A DNA stretch of 64,000 nucleotides from Phascolarctos cinereus (GCF_002099425.1 NW_018344158.1:4435001-4499000); one strand, 5' to 3'. Shown: positions 1 to 10,058, counted from the first letter of the stretch. Numbers and translations: made by a program. Notes: generated by a model from the letters alone, not told the origin.

Positions 1-595
1 AGAGAAACACGGCTTAGGTGGGAAACCTCAAGCAAATCAGCCTTTCTTCGATGGCCCAGTTACCAGGATAACAAGGAAAAACAAAAATGAATTGGTAATC
101 CAGGTGAGCTATTTCTTTTCCAAGAATCAGGTAAGGCACAGCTCTCTATCCAAAGCTCAGGGAATGGGTGCTCCTTTCCTAAGAATTCTTGGTTAATTAA
201 AATGCCATTGTTAACAAGCACCAAGAGCTGCCTGCTTGGTGAGTCTAATCAGGCATTCAGGATTATTCACCAGCACCAATCCCTGGGCTTTCAACATTTT
301 ACTCATGATGAGCATTTGTTAAACTTTCATCAAGAGCAAAATGTTGAGAGAAATGAGGACAGCTCCCTCCAACATGAATGAGAGGGGAAGACCACCAACA
401 GCCCAAAGATTGGAACTGATTCTGTCCACGAGGGTACCCCCTCCACAATTTGAGAAGGTGACACCAAGGGAAACTGAGAGAGAAGCACAAACAAGCAGAG
501 TCCTGGGGCTACCCCTGGATGAGGCCTTTCTTCATCCTTCTGAGGCCTCCATCCCCCACCTCCAACCATCATGAAACCTAACTCTCTCACTCACA
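1..595. other. Non-repetitive stretch, nothing recognised
   Basis: No repeat family, exon or RNA gene is recognised here. Short open frames on both strands at 299-590 overlap each other and carry no domain, so they look like chance frames. Confidence 0.5.
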
Positions 596-778
596 AAAAT
601 TACTTTGTATTTGCCTGGCTTATATTTTGTACGTATTTATCTGTATACCTTTTGTTTCTACCCAGTAGAATCTAAGCTCATTGAGGCCAGGAGGGATAGT
701 CTCACTTTTGTCTTTGCATTTGTTTAGCATAGTGCCTGACTCAATGAAGTAGGCATTCAATAAATGCTTCTTGAATTA
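595..778 (+). repeat. L2 LINE, 3' end
   Basis: The sequence follows the L2 3' end: an AATCTAAGCTCATTGAGG segment, then a TAGCATAGTGCCTGACTC segment, then AGGCATTCAATAAATGCTTC. It is a 5'-truncated, diverged copy, as is usual for L2. Confidence 0.75.
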
Positions 779-864
779 AGCTGGTGATACTCAATTTAGG
801 GAAGGCTCTAGGAGGCATGATAAAGGTCTCTACACACTCCAAGGATTATCTTGGGGAAGAGTGA

Positions 865-1060
865 TTGGCCTTTCTGCTTGCTCCTGTAAGGAAGAACAAT
901 GGGTGGAAATAAGAAGAGGCAGATTTAGGGCTGGCGTCAAGTAGCTCCTGATGAGAGCTATCCCCAACTGGAATGGTCTGAGTCAGGAGAGGGCAGGTTC
1001 CCCAGCACTGTAGGCATCAAGTAGAAGACTGGAGGAGCCTTTGTTGGAGAGGTTGGAGAG
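865..1060 (+). repeat. L3/CR1-type LINE fragment
   Basis: The order of segments matches the 3' part of L3: CAATGGGTGGAAAT, GAGGCAGATTTAGGGCTGG, AACTGGAATGGTCTG, then a CAGGTTCCCCAGCACTG segment. It is heavily diverged, and the terminal TGATTCTRTG-type end is missing. Confidence 0.65.
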
Positions 1061-1084
1061 AAGGTCCCCTTCAGGTGTAGCCTA

Positions 1085-1190
1085 GTCAACCAGCTGTGTG
1101 CCAGGCCCTATGCCAAGTACTGAGGATACAAAGACAATTTTTAAAAAGTGAAACGGTCCCTGACCTCAAGGAATTTAGACTGTACTAGAT
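1085..1190 (-). repeat. L2 LINE 3' fragment
   Basis: This is the reverse complement of the L2 3' end, seen as GTGTGCCAGGCCCTATGCC followed by TGAGGATACAAAGACA and CCTGACCTCAAGGAATTTAG. Confidence 0.65.
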
Positions 1191-1500
1191 TGGATTGGAC
1201 TCTGGGTACCCTCCAAATGCTGAAGTTCTTGAACAAAGGCTCTCAAAGGATGCTTCCACCTCTGAAAGGCTGCATCTGTGTCACTTATACCAACACAGTT
1301 CACATCATTTATCAAAGGACATTTGGTCCTGTTCAGCAAAAATAACATGAGAGGTTGGAATTCCATTTTCAGTTACATTGAAGCATTAAACACCTAAATC
1401 AACAAAATTGTAGGCACATTGTCACCCCATGGGGAAAATATTCATCCCTACTGCAGAACTGTTGTGAGGAATAATTAATGTTAGTGTAGTGCTCCAAAAT
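1190..1500. other. Unassigned sequence
   Basis: No repeat family or gene is recognised. Two overlapping frames of about 65 codons on opposite strands are treated as chance. Confidence 0.4.
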
Positions 1501-1504
1501 CTCT

Positions 1505-1893
1505 GCCAAAGATGACAAATGTTGGAGGAGCTGAAGGAAAACAGTCACATTAATTCACCATTGATGGAGTAGTGAATTGGCCCAGTCCCACTGAAAATCA
1601 GGTTAGAACTATGCCCCAAAAGCCACTAAATGGTGCACATTTTTTGATTCAGACCTATATCCAGTCAATGAAAGAAGTAAAGGATCCACATGTATGAAAA
1701 TATTTATAGCACCTCCCTTCATGGTAGCCCAAAATTGAAAACTAAGGGATGCCCTTAGGAGCAACTAAACAATTTGTGGTATATTAATGTCATGAAACCC
1801 AAGTGTGCCATAAGAAATCACAAAATGGATAGTTTCAGAGAAAACTAGGAAGATATATTTGAACTGATGCAAAGTAAAGAGAGCAAGTGAAGT
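1505..1893 (+). mobile_element. L1 fragment, ORF2 C-terminal region
   Basis: The translation, with interruptions, keeps the order of the L1 ORF2 C-terminus: a KIFIAPPFMVAQN block (compare MFIAALFTIAKTWN in human L1), then a WYINVMKP-like block and a final segment around 1850-1890. Stops interrupt every frame, so the copy is dead. It joins an antisense L2 directly at about 1893. Confidence 0.75.
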
Positions 1894-2330
1894 CAACAAG
1901 CACTTATTAGGTGCTCGCTATGAGTCAGATACTGTGTTAAAAGCTGAAGATGCAAAGAAAATCTAAAACAGCCCCTTCCCTCAAAGAGCTCACAATCTAC
2001 TGGAAGGAGACAACATGCCACCATGTACAGTACAAATAAGATATCTACAAGGCAACTTGGAGATAATCTCAGAGAAAAGGAATTAGTGTTGAGGGACCAA
2101 AAAGGCTTCCTACAGAAAGTAGGATTTTAGATGAGACTTGAAAGAAGCCAGGCCATGGAGATGAGAAGGGAGACAAGTTCAGTCTTGGGGGATATTGAGT
2201 GGAAATGCCATGAGGTGGGAGATGGAGAGTCTTGTGTGAGGAATAGCAAGGAGGTAAATGTCACTGGGTCTTGGAGTATGTGGAGAGGAGTGAACTGTAA
2301 GAGTGGAAGGTTGAGTGGGGCTAAGAGGGC
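1894..2330 (-). repeat. L2 LINE, long 3' fragment
   Basis: Read on the minus strand, this runs through the L2 segments in order: CTCCTTGCTATTCCTCACAC, the CCTACTTTCTGTAGGAAGCC segment, TAGATTGTGAGCTCTTTGAG, and the terminal TAATAAGTGCTTGTTGAC. At more than 400 bp it is one of the longer L2 copies here. The 2131-2370 open frame is read-through of this repeat. Confidence 0.8.
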
Positions 2331-2523
2331 AATTTGTACAATGATAACAACTGTGAAATCAAAGCCATAATTTACCTTGGTGAGAGAGGACTGAAGAGGT
2401 GTGCCAGCCACCTCCTGCCAAAGAGGCAATGCATGTAAAACGCAGAATAAGACATACATTTTTGGGACATGACCAATGTAGGAATTTGTTTTGCTGGATT
2501 ATGCATATTTGTTATGAAGAATA

Positions 2524-2588
2524 TGTGTGTGTATATATATAGATATATATATAGATATAGATAGATATAGATATATAGATATGTATAT
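2524..2588. repeat. (TATAGA)n-type AT-rich simple repeat
   Basis: The stretch consists of TATATATAGATA repeats with GATA interruptions. Confidence 0.9.
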
Positions 2589-2685
2589 TTCAACATAAGT
2601 GAGGGAAATGTATTTGCACTAAAAAAAAACAAAAGGAAAGAAAATATCTACCTGACACCTCATTTATGCATATGCATAAGCTCCT

Positions 2686-2686
<1 letters not shown>

Positions 2687-2728
<42 letters not shown>
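2687..2728. repeat. (GT)21 microsatellite
   Basis: There are 21 uninterrupted GT units. It is a likely polymorphic marker. Open frames crossing it (Cys-Val or Thr-His runs) are artefacts. Confidence 0.97.
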
Positions 2729-2729
<1 letters not shown>

Positions 2730-2744
2730 CTGTCTGCCTTAGGC

Positions 2745-2870
2745 CATGACAGGAATGGAAAGCACTGGATTTGGAGGCCAAAGCCAAACCCACCAGACAC
2801 GGTGACTTTGGCCAGATGCCTTCACCTCTCTGATTCTCAGCTTCCTCACAGGCAAAACTGGAGGAGATCA
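2745..2870 (+). repeat. MIR SINE fragment
   Basis: MIR order is visible: AAGCACTGGATTTGGAGGC, a GTGACTTTGGCCAGATGCC segment, CTCTCTGATTCTCAGCTTCC, then GGCAAAACTGGA in place of the usual TGTAAAATGGGG. Confidence 0.65.
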
Positions 2871-2989
2871 GCCCTCCATTCACTTCCAGCTGGAAATCAA
2901 TGCTCCTCCTTCATCTCTAACCTCCTTATCGGCCCCTCCCCTTTCCCAAGCAAGAAGCCAGGAAAGCGATAGGGATGAGGACAACAGCA

Positions 2990-3228
2990 ATGATGTTTGT
3001 ATATTATTTTACATTTTACAGAGGGCTTTACCTCCATTATCTTCTTCGACCTTCTCAACAACCCAGGGAGGTGGGTGCTTTTTATTATCCCCATTTTACA
3101 GATGAAGAAACTGAGGCAGACAGAATGTAAGTGTTCGTGTCCAGGTTTGAACTTAGATCTCCCTGACTCCAGGCCCAGCCCTCTGTCCCCTGTACCACCA
3201 GCTATAGTGAGATATCTGGAAATCAGCT
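2990..3228 (-). repeat. MIR SINE
   Basis: Reverse-complement MIR core: TTATCCCCATTTTACAGATG, AAGAAACTGAGGCAGACAG, GGTTTGAACTTAGATCTCC, ending near TGTACCACCAG. It is near full length. Confidence 0.85.
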
Positions 3229-3344
3229 CCAGAGAATCAAGGGATATAGATTTATAACTGGCTTTCCAACTTTGCTTTGCCTATTCTCCCCCCTTGTTAG
3301 GACATTGCATGCATGTGCTAAGTGTCAGTAAACAGAAGCTGAAC

Positions 3345-3425
3345 AGGCATTTTCAAATGAGAAAATACTTGGGAAGTGCTTAGCACAGTACCTGGCACAC
3401 AGAAGACACTTAAGGAATGCTTATT
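3345..3425 (+). repeat. MIR 3' end
   Basis: AAGTGCTTAGCACAGTACC followed by TGGCACACAGAAGACAC and TTAAGGAATGC match the MIR/L2 shared 3' end. Confidence 0.6.
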
Positions 3426-3479
3426 TCCTCCCCACTCTACCCACCACCCCTGAAAAGGCAGGAAGTCTGAACTAAATGA

Positions 3480-3735
3480 ATGCACTCCATCTCATTTCCA
3501 CAAGAAGCCTTCCCCAGCTCTTCTTAATTGCAGGGACTTTCCTCTGCTCATTATTTCCGATTTATCCCGTAAGTAACTTGCTTTGCATTTATTGTTTGCT
3601 TGCTGTCTCATCCATTAGACTGTAAGCTCCTTGAGGGCAGGGATTGCCTTTTGTCTCATTTTGCATTCCTCAGAGCTCAGCATGGTGTCTAGCATGTAGT
3701 AGGTGCTTAATAAGTGTTTATTGATTGATCGAATG
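3480..3735 (+). repeat. L2 LINE, 3' end
   Basis: Segments in L2 order: GAAGCCTTCCCCAGCTC, TTAGACTGTAAGCTCCTTGA, GGGCAGGGATTGCC and the terminal AGTAGGTGCTTAATAAGTG. A well-preserved 3' end. Confidence 0.9.
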
Positions 3736-4040
3736 TGCCTCCTTCACCAGGACAAAGGCTTGGGGTGGCAGAGAGGCAGTTTAACACAGGGGTTAGACAC
3801 AAAAACTAGGGAAAAAATTGACAAAGGACTGATAATCTCATAAGGAGTACTAAAAATAATTTTGGGATGACTTACAGAGAATACACTCTTTATATTTGTA
3901 CCACTGTGCACACAAAGTGCAAGATGGTCTCCCTACAAGAAGAGAAGCTGCAAGTGTGAGAAGGAAGAATAAGTAGACTTCAGATTAGGGAATGAAGTAT
4001 CTGTAAAGGAATGGAAGAAGGGCTTTCCAGAGTATACTCA
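3735..4040. other. Unassigned sequence, possibly the 5' part of the next L3
   Basis: Nothing is recognised with confidence. The last 200 bp could be the diverged upstream part of the L3 copy that follows. Confidence 0.3.
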
Positions 4041-4660
4041 GAGGTTCTAAGTCCATGCTGCTACAGAAAAGCCAAAAAAGCTCTAATTAATATGGGCTAT
4101 ATTGTGAAGAACTGGGTCAAGAGTAAGAGAGGTGACAGCATTTTGCCATATCTGTAGCACTGGGTTCAGTTTGGGGCACTCCATCTTGGGGAAGAGATAC
4201 TCCAGTGTATCAGGAAGAGGCCAACTAGGAAGCTAAGAAGGCTGGAAACCATCCCTCAGAAGCACTGGTTGAAGAATATAGGAATGTTTCTCTGAAGAGA
4301 AGAAACCTTAGCTGAAGGGACACTGAATGGAGGAAGAACTTACCCTCATCTTCACTCCAGAGAGAACCAGGGCCAATGGGTTGAAGTCACAAAGAGGAAG
4401 ATTTTAGTTTGATGAATAACTTCCTAACACAAATGCTATTTACTAGTCGTCTGGGCTGCCTTAGGAGGTGATGGGCTCCCGTCCACCCCAGAGGTCTTCA
4501 AGCCTTCTAGGCCAACAAGTCTTTGATGATGATTTCTTGAGTATTTCAGATGATGAATTCCCATTCAGGTATTGAATAGACCATAGAAGTCCTTTCCAAC
4601 CCTCCTTCTTGTGGTTCTGTGAATGAAAGTTATAATGAAAGCTTTCCATTCAGTGTATCA
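4040..4660 (+). repeat. L3/CR1-type LINE, 3' region
   Basis: Segments follow the L3 3' region: GCCAAAAAAGCTCTAAT, CTGGGTTCAGTTTGGGGCAC, AGAGGCCAACTAGGAAG, GAATAACTTCCTAACAC, GGGCTGCCTTAGGAGGTG, the GAGGTCTTCAAGCC segment, and a 3' end near TTGTGGTTCTGTGAATG. The copy is diverged, but its order is intact. Confidence 0.75.
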
Positions 4661-4866
4661 TACATGGAAACTAAGAATCAGTCATACCAAAGCATGCCCT
4701 GAGCACAACCTTTGCAGACCAGTCTTAGTTCCGAAGGACACAAGAAAGATGCTGCCTGTATTATAAAGGGAAAATGAGAGGGGGAGTGTCATTAGGGGCT
4801 GGAAAGAAAGCAGATTTGTAGCTGAGTTCTATTGGTATTTTTGTCCTTCAGGGATTAAGTATATAG

Positions 4867-5029
4867 CAGGGGTTCTTCTTTTTAATATTTTAATTTTTTT
4901 TTTATTTTTAACTTCTTTTTAGTGCAAAAAAATGAAATGCATTGGATTATAAAGGCAACCAATTATATTGAAATAGCTATCAAAATAGTTCAAAAAACAA
5001 GTATATGAACCCCAATTTAAGAACTGCTA
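4867..5029. mobile_element. hAT-like MITE (family with CAGGGGTTCTT ends), copy 1
   Basis: The left end CAGGGGTTCTT and right end TTTAAGAACTGCT are degenerate inverted repeats. The interior matches copies at 12442-12679 and 63005-63192 (poly-A/T arms, ATAATTGG-like core). Flanking 8-mers GTATATAG and CTATTTAG agree at 6 of 8 positions, consistent with an old hAT target duplication. It has no coding capacity. Confidence 0.6.
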
Positions 5030-5585
5030 CTATTTAGGAAAATGTTTGGCTGTGAATATTGCAGTCTTTCCCTCACTATTCATTTTACAACCTGCATGGG
5101 GGAATGGTGTGCCTTTCCACCTGTGTTGATTTCAGGAAGAGTCAGACTTAGTGGCATATTCCTAGGTTACTTTCCAACATGTTTAGTTAAACCACCAGTA
5201 TTTTAAAAGCCTTCCCAACCTGACAATTACACCACAGTGCCTGCCAGCCAGAGTAGAGTAAATCATGTTTTCTTTTAAGTACAAATTTTACCGGCCTAAT
5301 TAGCTTTAAAAGTTGGTGTCAATTCAAAAGTTCATTTACACACTGGTCACTTCTAAACCACACCTCCAATGTACTTAGATTCAAATGCATCAAACTTAAA
5401 TAAAAAAATGTGCATGCCATTTTGTTCAATGTGTAACATGATGGATTACTCCCATGATACAAACATTTGTGAAGAAATTTTAAGTTATGAAGGCTCTGTC
5501 TCAGTAGCCCTTATTCAAAGTACTGTCTATTAAGGAATTATTTTAAATTGGAAAAGAAAAAAAGATGATGATTCAGGGAAAGTGT
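5030..5585. other. Single-copy A+T-rich sequence
   Basis: No repeat is recognised. The part around 5240-5400 has several homeodomain-like cores (for example CCTAATTAGC) in otherwise complex sequence and could be a weak conserved-element candidate. Confidence 0.4.
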
Positions 5586-5745
5586 GTATATGTCTGCATA
5601 TGTGTGTATATATGTATATGTATATATACACATAGATATATATAGATAAAGATACATAAAAGATGCTTTGTTCAGTATGTATATATGCATATGTATATTG
5701 CTTATAAATACATATGTTCACATGTATGCATATGTACTGCATATA
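5586..5745. repeat. TATG/TATA simple repeat
   Basis: A degenerate alternating purine-pyrimidine run (TGTATATATGTATATG and similar). Frames through it give Tyr/Ile/His-rich artefacts. Confidence 0.9.
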
Positions 5746-6020
5746 TAACAGGATTCCTGGGACACTGATGTCTTTGCTGAAATACTGAAATGTTGAAATG
5801 TCAGTAGAAAGAACCGAAAGGGACCAGTATGGACACAAAGCACCAACAGGTGGGTTAGTTTTTGTTGAATTGTTTTTTTCCCCATTTGGGGGTATTTTCT
5901 GTAATAAGGAATATTCTCTAGAAAGGGGAAAGGAACAGCTATACTGGAAAATGCAGGCAACTTCAAAAACAAAAGATTAAGAAAATGTACTGTAAAAAGA
6001 AAATAAAGGTGAGCTGTGAT
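5745..6020. other. Unassigned sequence
   Basis: No repeat or gene is recognised. A 60-codon frame at 5798-5980 overlaps a longer antisense frame and has no domain. Confidence 0.4.
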
Positions 6021-6724
6021 AACCAAATGCAGTGTAACTTCATCAGAAATGGGTCACACCAAATGGACATTGTTTCCTTGTTTCAGAGAATAACCGGACT
6101 GGTATAATTAGGAGAATGGCAGAACAGAAGTATACTTAGCTGTTCAGGAAAGCATTTGGTGAATTCTCCTGTCTAGCATTATGGAAAAGAGGAACAGACA
6201 GCAGCTAGACTTGGGTGGAGTTGGAAGTCATTAAAAGACTGGACCCACAGCACACCATCAATGGCTACGTGTCTCCTGGGGGGAAGGTCTTCAGTAGAGT
6301 GACTTTAGCCCTATGCCATTCTGCATTTTTATCAGTGACTGGGACAAAGGCATAGATTCAACATGCCTGTTAAATATGAATGTGTCATAAAGTTCAAAAG
6401 GATGACTTAGGTTCCAAAAATGTCTTGGCAGACTAGAATGAAGACAGATCTGGATTGAGAACACTTGGGTTCACAAAATCAACTTCATAATGTCAGCATA
6501 GGAGAGGTGAGGCCAGACCACAAGTTTGACAAGAGTCAGTCATGTGACATATAAGCCCCCAAAACTAATGTTATCCTAGGCTGAATAAAGAAAAAGATGG
6601 AACAGGATGAGATAGCTGATGGTTTCTCTCTTCTCCACTCTGGGTGGACCATATCTGAATTCTTGTGTCCAAAGATTCCCCAGGGCACTTCAGTCCATTA
6701 GTGGGCATGCAACAATCTCTCGTG

Positions 6725-6920
6725 CTACAATTCTGGACAAATTTACTGTTAAAATCTAGTTAAATTATATCTATAGCAATCACCTGATTTACCTGGATTT
6801 CTGTGGGGGGAAAATATGAGATAATTTGGCATGACCATTTCTTGATGATGCTAGCCTTGTTCTTAAGTGATTGAAGCTTCCTTTTCTAGATGTTCACAAG
6901 CCATCCCTTTAAATGTCCTA
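6725..6920 (-). repeat. Inverted L3/CR1 RT fragment inside the sense L3
   Basis: CACCTGATTTACCTGG, TTTGGCATGACCATTTCTTG and TTCTAGATGTTCACAAGCC are the reverse complement of an L3 RT segment also present at about 12280-12440. It sits where the sense L3 skips some tens of bases, so it is either a nested insertion or a local rearrangement. Confidence 0.65.
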
Positions 6921-7112
6921 GAATTCTAAAAGCTATCCAGAAGTGGTTAATAAGGATACTGAGGACAGGAGATCATGCCATATTAGGGTCAGTTGAAAAA
7001 CTGGGAGCTGTTAGTCTAGAGAAGAGAAGACTTAGGGAAGGAATACTCACTCTTCATGTGTCTGAAGGGCTTTCCTATATAATGGGTATTAGACTAGTCC
7101 TATTTGTCCTCA

Positions 7113-7325
7113 GGGCTGAAGCAATGTGCCACAGCGTGCATTTAAAGTCAAGAAGATTAAGGTTCAAATTATGCCTCAAACACTATTATTTGTGTGACTC
7201 TGGGCAAATCATTTACTGTCTCATCTGTAAAATGGAAAATAATAATAGCATCTACCTCTCAGGGTTATTGTGATGGTCAAAAGAGATGATATTTACAAAG
7301 GTGGAGCAAGTCTTAAAGCACTATT
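7113..7325 (+). repeat. MIR SINE inserted in L3
   Basis: MIR landmarks: AAGGTTCAAATTATGCC, GTGACTCTGGGCAAATC, CTCATCTGTAAAATGG, ACCTCTCAGGGTTATTGTG and a 3' end AAGCACTATTGAAATGCTAG. L3 resumes downstream. Confidence 0.8.
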
Positions 7326-7438
7326 GAAATGCTAGCTGTTGTTGCTGCTGTTACTATTACTACTGCTTTTACTACTACTTCTACTACAACTACTATTGCT
7401 TCTACTACTACCACTACTACTTTTACTACTTCTACTAT

Positions 7439-7485
<47 letters not shown>

Positions 7486-7620
7486 TCGCTTCTGCTACTA
7501 CCACTACTATTTCTATAACTACTATTACTACTACTTCTACTTCTACAACTTCTTCTCTTCCTCCTCCTCCTCCTCCTTCTTCTCCTCTTCTCCTCCTTTT
7601 CCTCTTACTACTACTACTGT
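7325..7620. repeat. (TAC/CTA/TTC)n trinucleotide array
   Basis: About 300 bp of three-base periodic sequence: TAC/CTA units with a pure run near 7436-7483, grading into TTC/CTC and CCT units by 7550-7600. It begins exactly where the MIR tail (GCTAGCTGTTGTTG) ends. The 107- and 111-codon frames across it are Thr/Ser- and Val/Glu-rich artefacts. Confidence 0.95.
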
Positions 7621-7624
7621 TACA

Positions 7625-7680
7625 GCTGAAAGGAACCTCAGAGACCATCTAGTCCAATTGCATCATCATAATTACCGACA
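7625..7680 (-). repeat. MIR3 fragment
   Basis: GAAAGGAACCTCAGAGACC then ATCTAGTCCAATTGCATC is the reverse complement of the MIR3 3' part. Only about 55 bp is recognisable before L3 resumes at 7691. Confidence 0.6.
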
Positions 7681-7796
7681 ATGATAGTTATGAACTAGGA
7701 GTAACAGGAAAATTTGCAGAAAGTCATATTTAGAATTGCTGTCAAGAAAATATTCCTAAACCACTGGAATTATATACGAGGAAAATGGGCTGCTGT

Positions 7797-7950
7797 GTTC
7801 ATACACCACACTTTGTCCAGTCCTTCCCAACCAGATAGGCATCCTCTTAATTTCTAGTTCATGCTACTACAAAAAGGGATTCTATAAACATTTTAGTACA
7901 TATGGATATTTTCCCTCTTTCTTTGATCTCTTTGGAGCATACATCATACA
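7797..7950 (-). mobile_element. L1 ORF2 C-terminal fragment inserted in L3
   Basis: Read on the minus strand, this carries the same L1 ORF2 C-terminal block as 1670-1800: AATGTTTATAGAATCCC then TTAAGAGGATGCCTATC. It separates two sense L3 pieces, so it inserted after the L3. Confidence 0.65.
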
Positions 7951-8204
7951 GCTGCTCCCCCCACCCCACCCCAGGGGGGAGAAATGACAGCAAGTGAAAA
8001 TAGATTTTTAATTTTAAAAAAATTATGTTTTTAAAAGAGTGGAATGGGCTGCCTGGGGAGATGGTAAGTTCCTACTCACTGGAGGCTGTACAACCACTTG
8101 CTAGGGATGTCGCAGAGAGGATTCTGGGTCAGGTATGAGTTGAATTCAATGCTTCTCATGCCCCTCCCAGTTCTCAGATTCAGTGTTTTCTGGAGAAGTG
8201 CAAA

Positions 8205-9205
8205 GATATAGGTAAAGATCTCTGTCCATTCATCAACTTAAACAATCCTTTAGCTGGAAACAATAATACCAGAAGGTATAGCTCACTGAGAGGCTGTAAG
8301 GAGGCAGCCATGACAGCAACACATGCAACAGATAAGAGAGGACATATGAGTGTGCTGGGAAAGAAGGGGCAGGCTCAGACTCCAGCGAAGCAGCCCAAAT
8401 GGCTGCAAACTTGGGTGGCTCTTTCATGACAGCACCCACTCTGACCAGCAAAAACAGATTATCCACGAGGCTGAGACCTCTTCTCCAGACCAAGCTTCCA
8501 CTAAAGAGATCACAGAAAGCAAATGGCCAGAAATGGGTTGGAAAGTGAGAAACTGAGAAATAGAGGGTGGGGGGAGTAATCTGTCCTGGCACTCTGCAAA
8601 CCGCAAGCACAGATAACCAGGAAGAGAGGGGACCAGGAAATATATATCCCCACGTTGGACTCCATCCTGATTTCTGTCCTAGTGCCATGTTGGCATTCTA
8701 ACAGATCCCAAGCCAACTTTACCCATTACTGGAGGGAACATTGACAATTTGGGGCTATTTTGCCCAGTGCCACTGCCTTCAATAACAGGACTGTTGGCTT
8801 ACAGAGTCCATCTCCCCCATGCCATGGCACAACATCAGGTGGCTCTGCTTTCAAAGCCAGACCCAATCATCTCCTTAATTTGGCGAAGACACCTTGGGCA
8901 GCCAGTGCCCGCAAATAAACACATCTGTGTGATTAGGGCCTTGGGACCAGAAAAGGCAGTGGGCTCTTATCTTCTCCAGACAGACTCTTATCAACACAAC
9001 CATTATGAAAGTGTGAGCCACCACCAAGGAGACAATGTCTGGGCAGGCATTTTAAATGTATTATTGATGTGCCGCTGGGGTGGAAGAAAACCACCAAGTC
9101 TTTAAAGTCGTTAACCCGTGCTGACAAATCCCTGCATTAACACGGCAGAAAGGCAGTAATTAATATAGCAAGATGCCTCCAAGCCTGGCATATTAATGCA
9201 GTTTA
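8205..9205. other. Single-copy sequence with one candidate conserved block
   Basis: No repeat is recognised over 1 kb, which is unusual in this window. The 151-codon minus frame (8233-8688) overlaps three others and has no domain or signal that I can name. The 3' end, about 9085-9210, looks like a conserved non-coding element and is listed separately. Confidence 0.45.
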
Positions 9206-9212
9206 GATATGC
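9085..9212. promoter_or_regulatory. Candidate conserved non-coding element
   Basis: Complex sequence with three ATTA-type cores within about 65 bp: GCATTAAC (9134), TAATTAAT (9157-9164) and ATTAATGC (9192). It also has a perfect 9-bp inverted repeat, CTGCATTAA (9132-9140) and TTAATGCAG (9193-9201). Homeodomain-core clusters are common in conserved enhancers. Function and conservation are inferred, not shown. Confidence 0.3.
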
Positions 9213-9214
9213 AC

Positions 9215-9435
9215 GTCTGTATGTTTATGTATGGAAATATATGTGTGCGGCCACTTAAATCACTCTCTTCTAAATCTTTTAGCTCAAAAACTATTTATAT
9301 GTAAACATAAATACGTGTGTATATATAAATATATACATTATATATACATATATTTTATAGATACTCATGTTTGTATTTACATATCCACATATATGTATGT
9401 GTATATACACATGCATATAATTCTTTTGTATATGT

Positions 9436-9480
<45 letters not shown>
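9215..9480. repeat. AT-rich run ending in (GT)21
   Basis: A degenerate ATAC/TATG tract from about 9290 runs into a clean GT run at 9438-9479. The Tyr/Ile/His- and Val/Cys-rich frames here are artefacts. Confidence 0.93.
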
Positions 9481-9483
<3 letters not shown>

Positions 9484-9850
9484 ATCCACACACTTAAGGG
9501 AGATGGGTTTTTTTTTTAGGGCAAATACAACGCTTCTTGAGGAAGTCATAAAGAGGAGGAGGAGGAATTTAATTTTGAAATGTCCTGAGATTACCTAAAA
9601 TGCCCCAATTGGTGTAGGCATTGGGGGACCATACTCTTTTGTTGACTTAGCCTTTGGAGTATCTCGAGGGCCACAGCTGTATAAGAAATTCTAGGCTCAT
9701 GGTACACTCCATCCCTTGCAAGGAATCTCTTCCAAAGTCTACATGGGAAAAATTGCTCTTTGGGGAGATCCATAACTATTATGTTAGTTTACAAAAGCCT
9801 CTTTATGATGACTTGGGTTTTTATTGTTATTTTCCATATTCCTCCTTTGG
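9480..9850. other. Unassigned sequence
   Basis: No repeat or gene is recognised. A short GGA run lies at 9553-9567. Confidence 0.4.
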
Positions 9851-9851
9851 A

Positions 9852-10058
9852 GGACCATGGAACCATAAGATCTTAGATCTTAAATTGGAAGGGGCTTCAG
9901 GGGTCATCTAGACCAATCACTTCCTTTTACAGAGGAGGCCAAGGCCCAAGCAGGTAAAAGGACTTTTCCCCAGCTACACAGGAACTTGGCAACAAAGCTG
10001 GAAATGAGCCCTCACCCTCTGACTTCCAAACCAGTTCCCTTTCCACTAACCCATCTTC
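9852..10058 (-). repeat. MIR3 SINE
   Basis: Reverse-complement MIR3: AATTGGAAGGGGCTTCAGGG, GTCATCTAGACCAATCAC, TTTTACAGAGGAGGCCAAGG, ending near CCTTTCCACTAACCC. Confidence 0.8.

Larger units (their letters stand above)
6020..8205 (+). repeat. L3/CR1-type LINE split by several insertions
   Basis: L3 pieces in sense order lie at about 6020-6720, 6925-7112, 7691-7795 and 8037-8205. Landmarks are ATCAGTGACTGGGACAAAGG (compare the CR1 RT INDLDEG region), ACACTTGGGTTCACAAAATC, AGTCTAGAGAAGAGAAGAC, GAACTAGGAGTAACAGG and GGAATGGGCTGCCTGGGG, with a 3' end near CTCAGATTCAGTG. The gaps hold other repeats listed separately. This is the longest single LINE in the window. Confidence 0.75.

Noticed and set aside
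7313-7652. Open frames of 107-111 codons, Thr/Ser- and Val/Glu-rich
   Set aside because: They are translations of a trinucleotide microsatellite, which has no stop codons because of its repeat unit.
8233-8716. 151-codon minus frame
   Set aside because: Four frames overlap on the two strands, with no domain, signal peptide or splice context. A chance frame is more likely.
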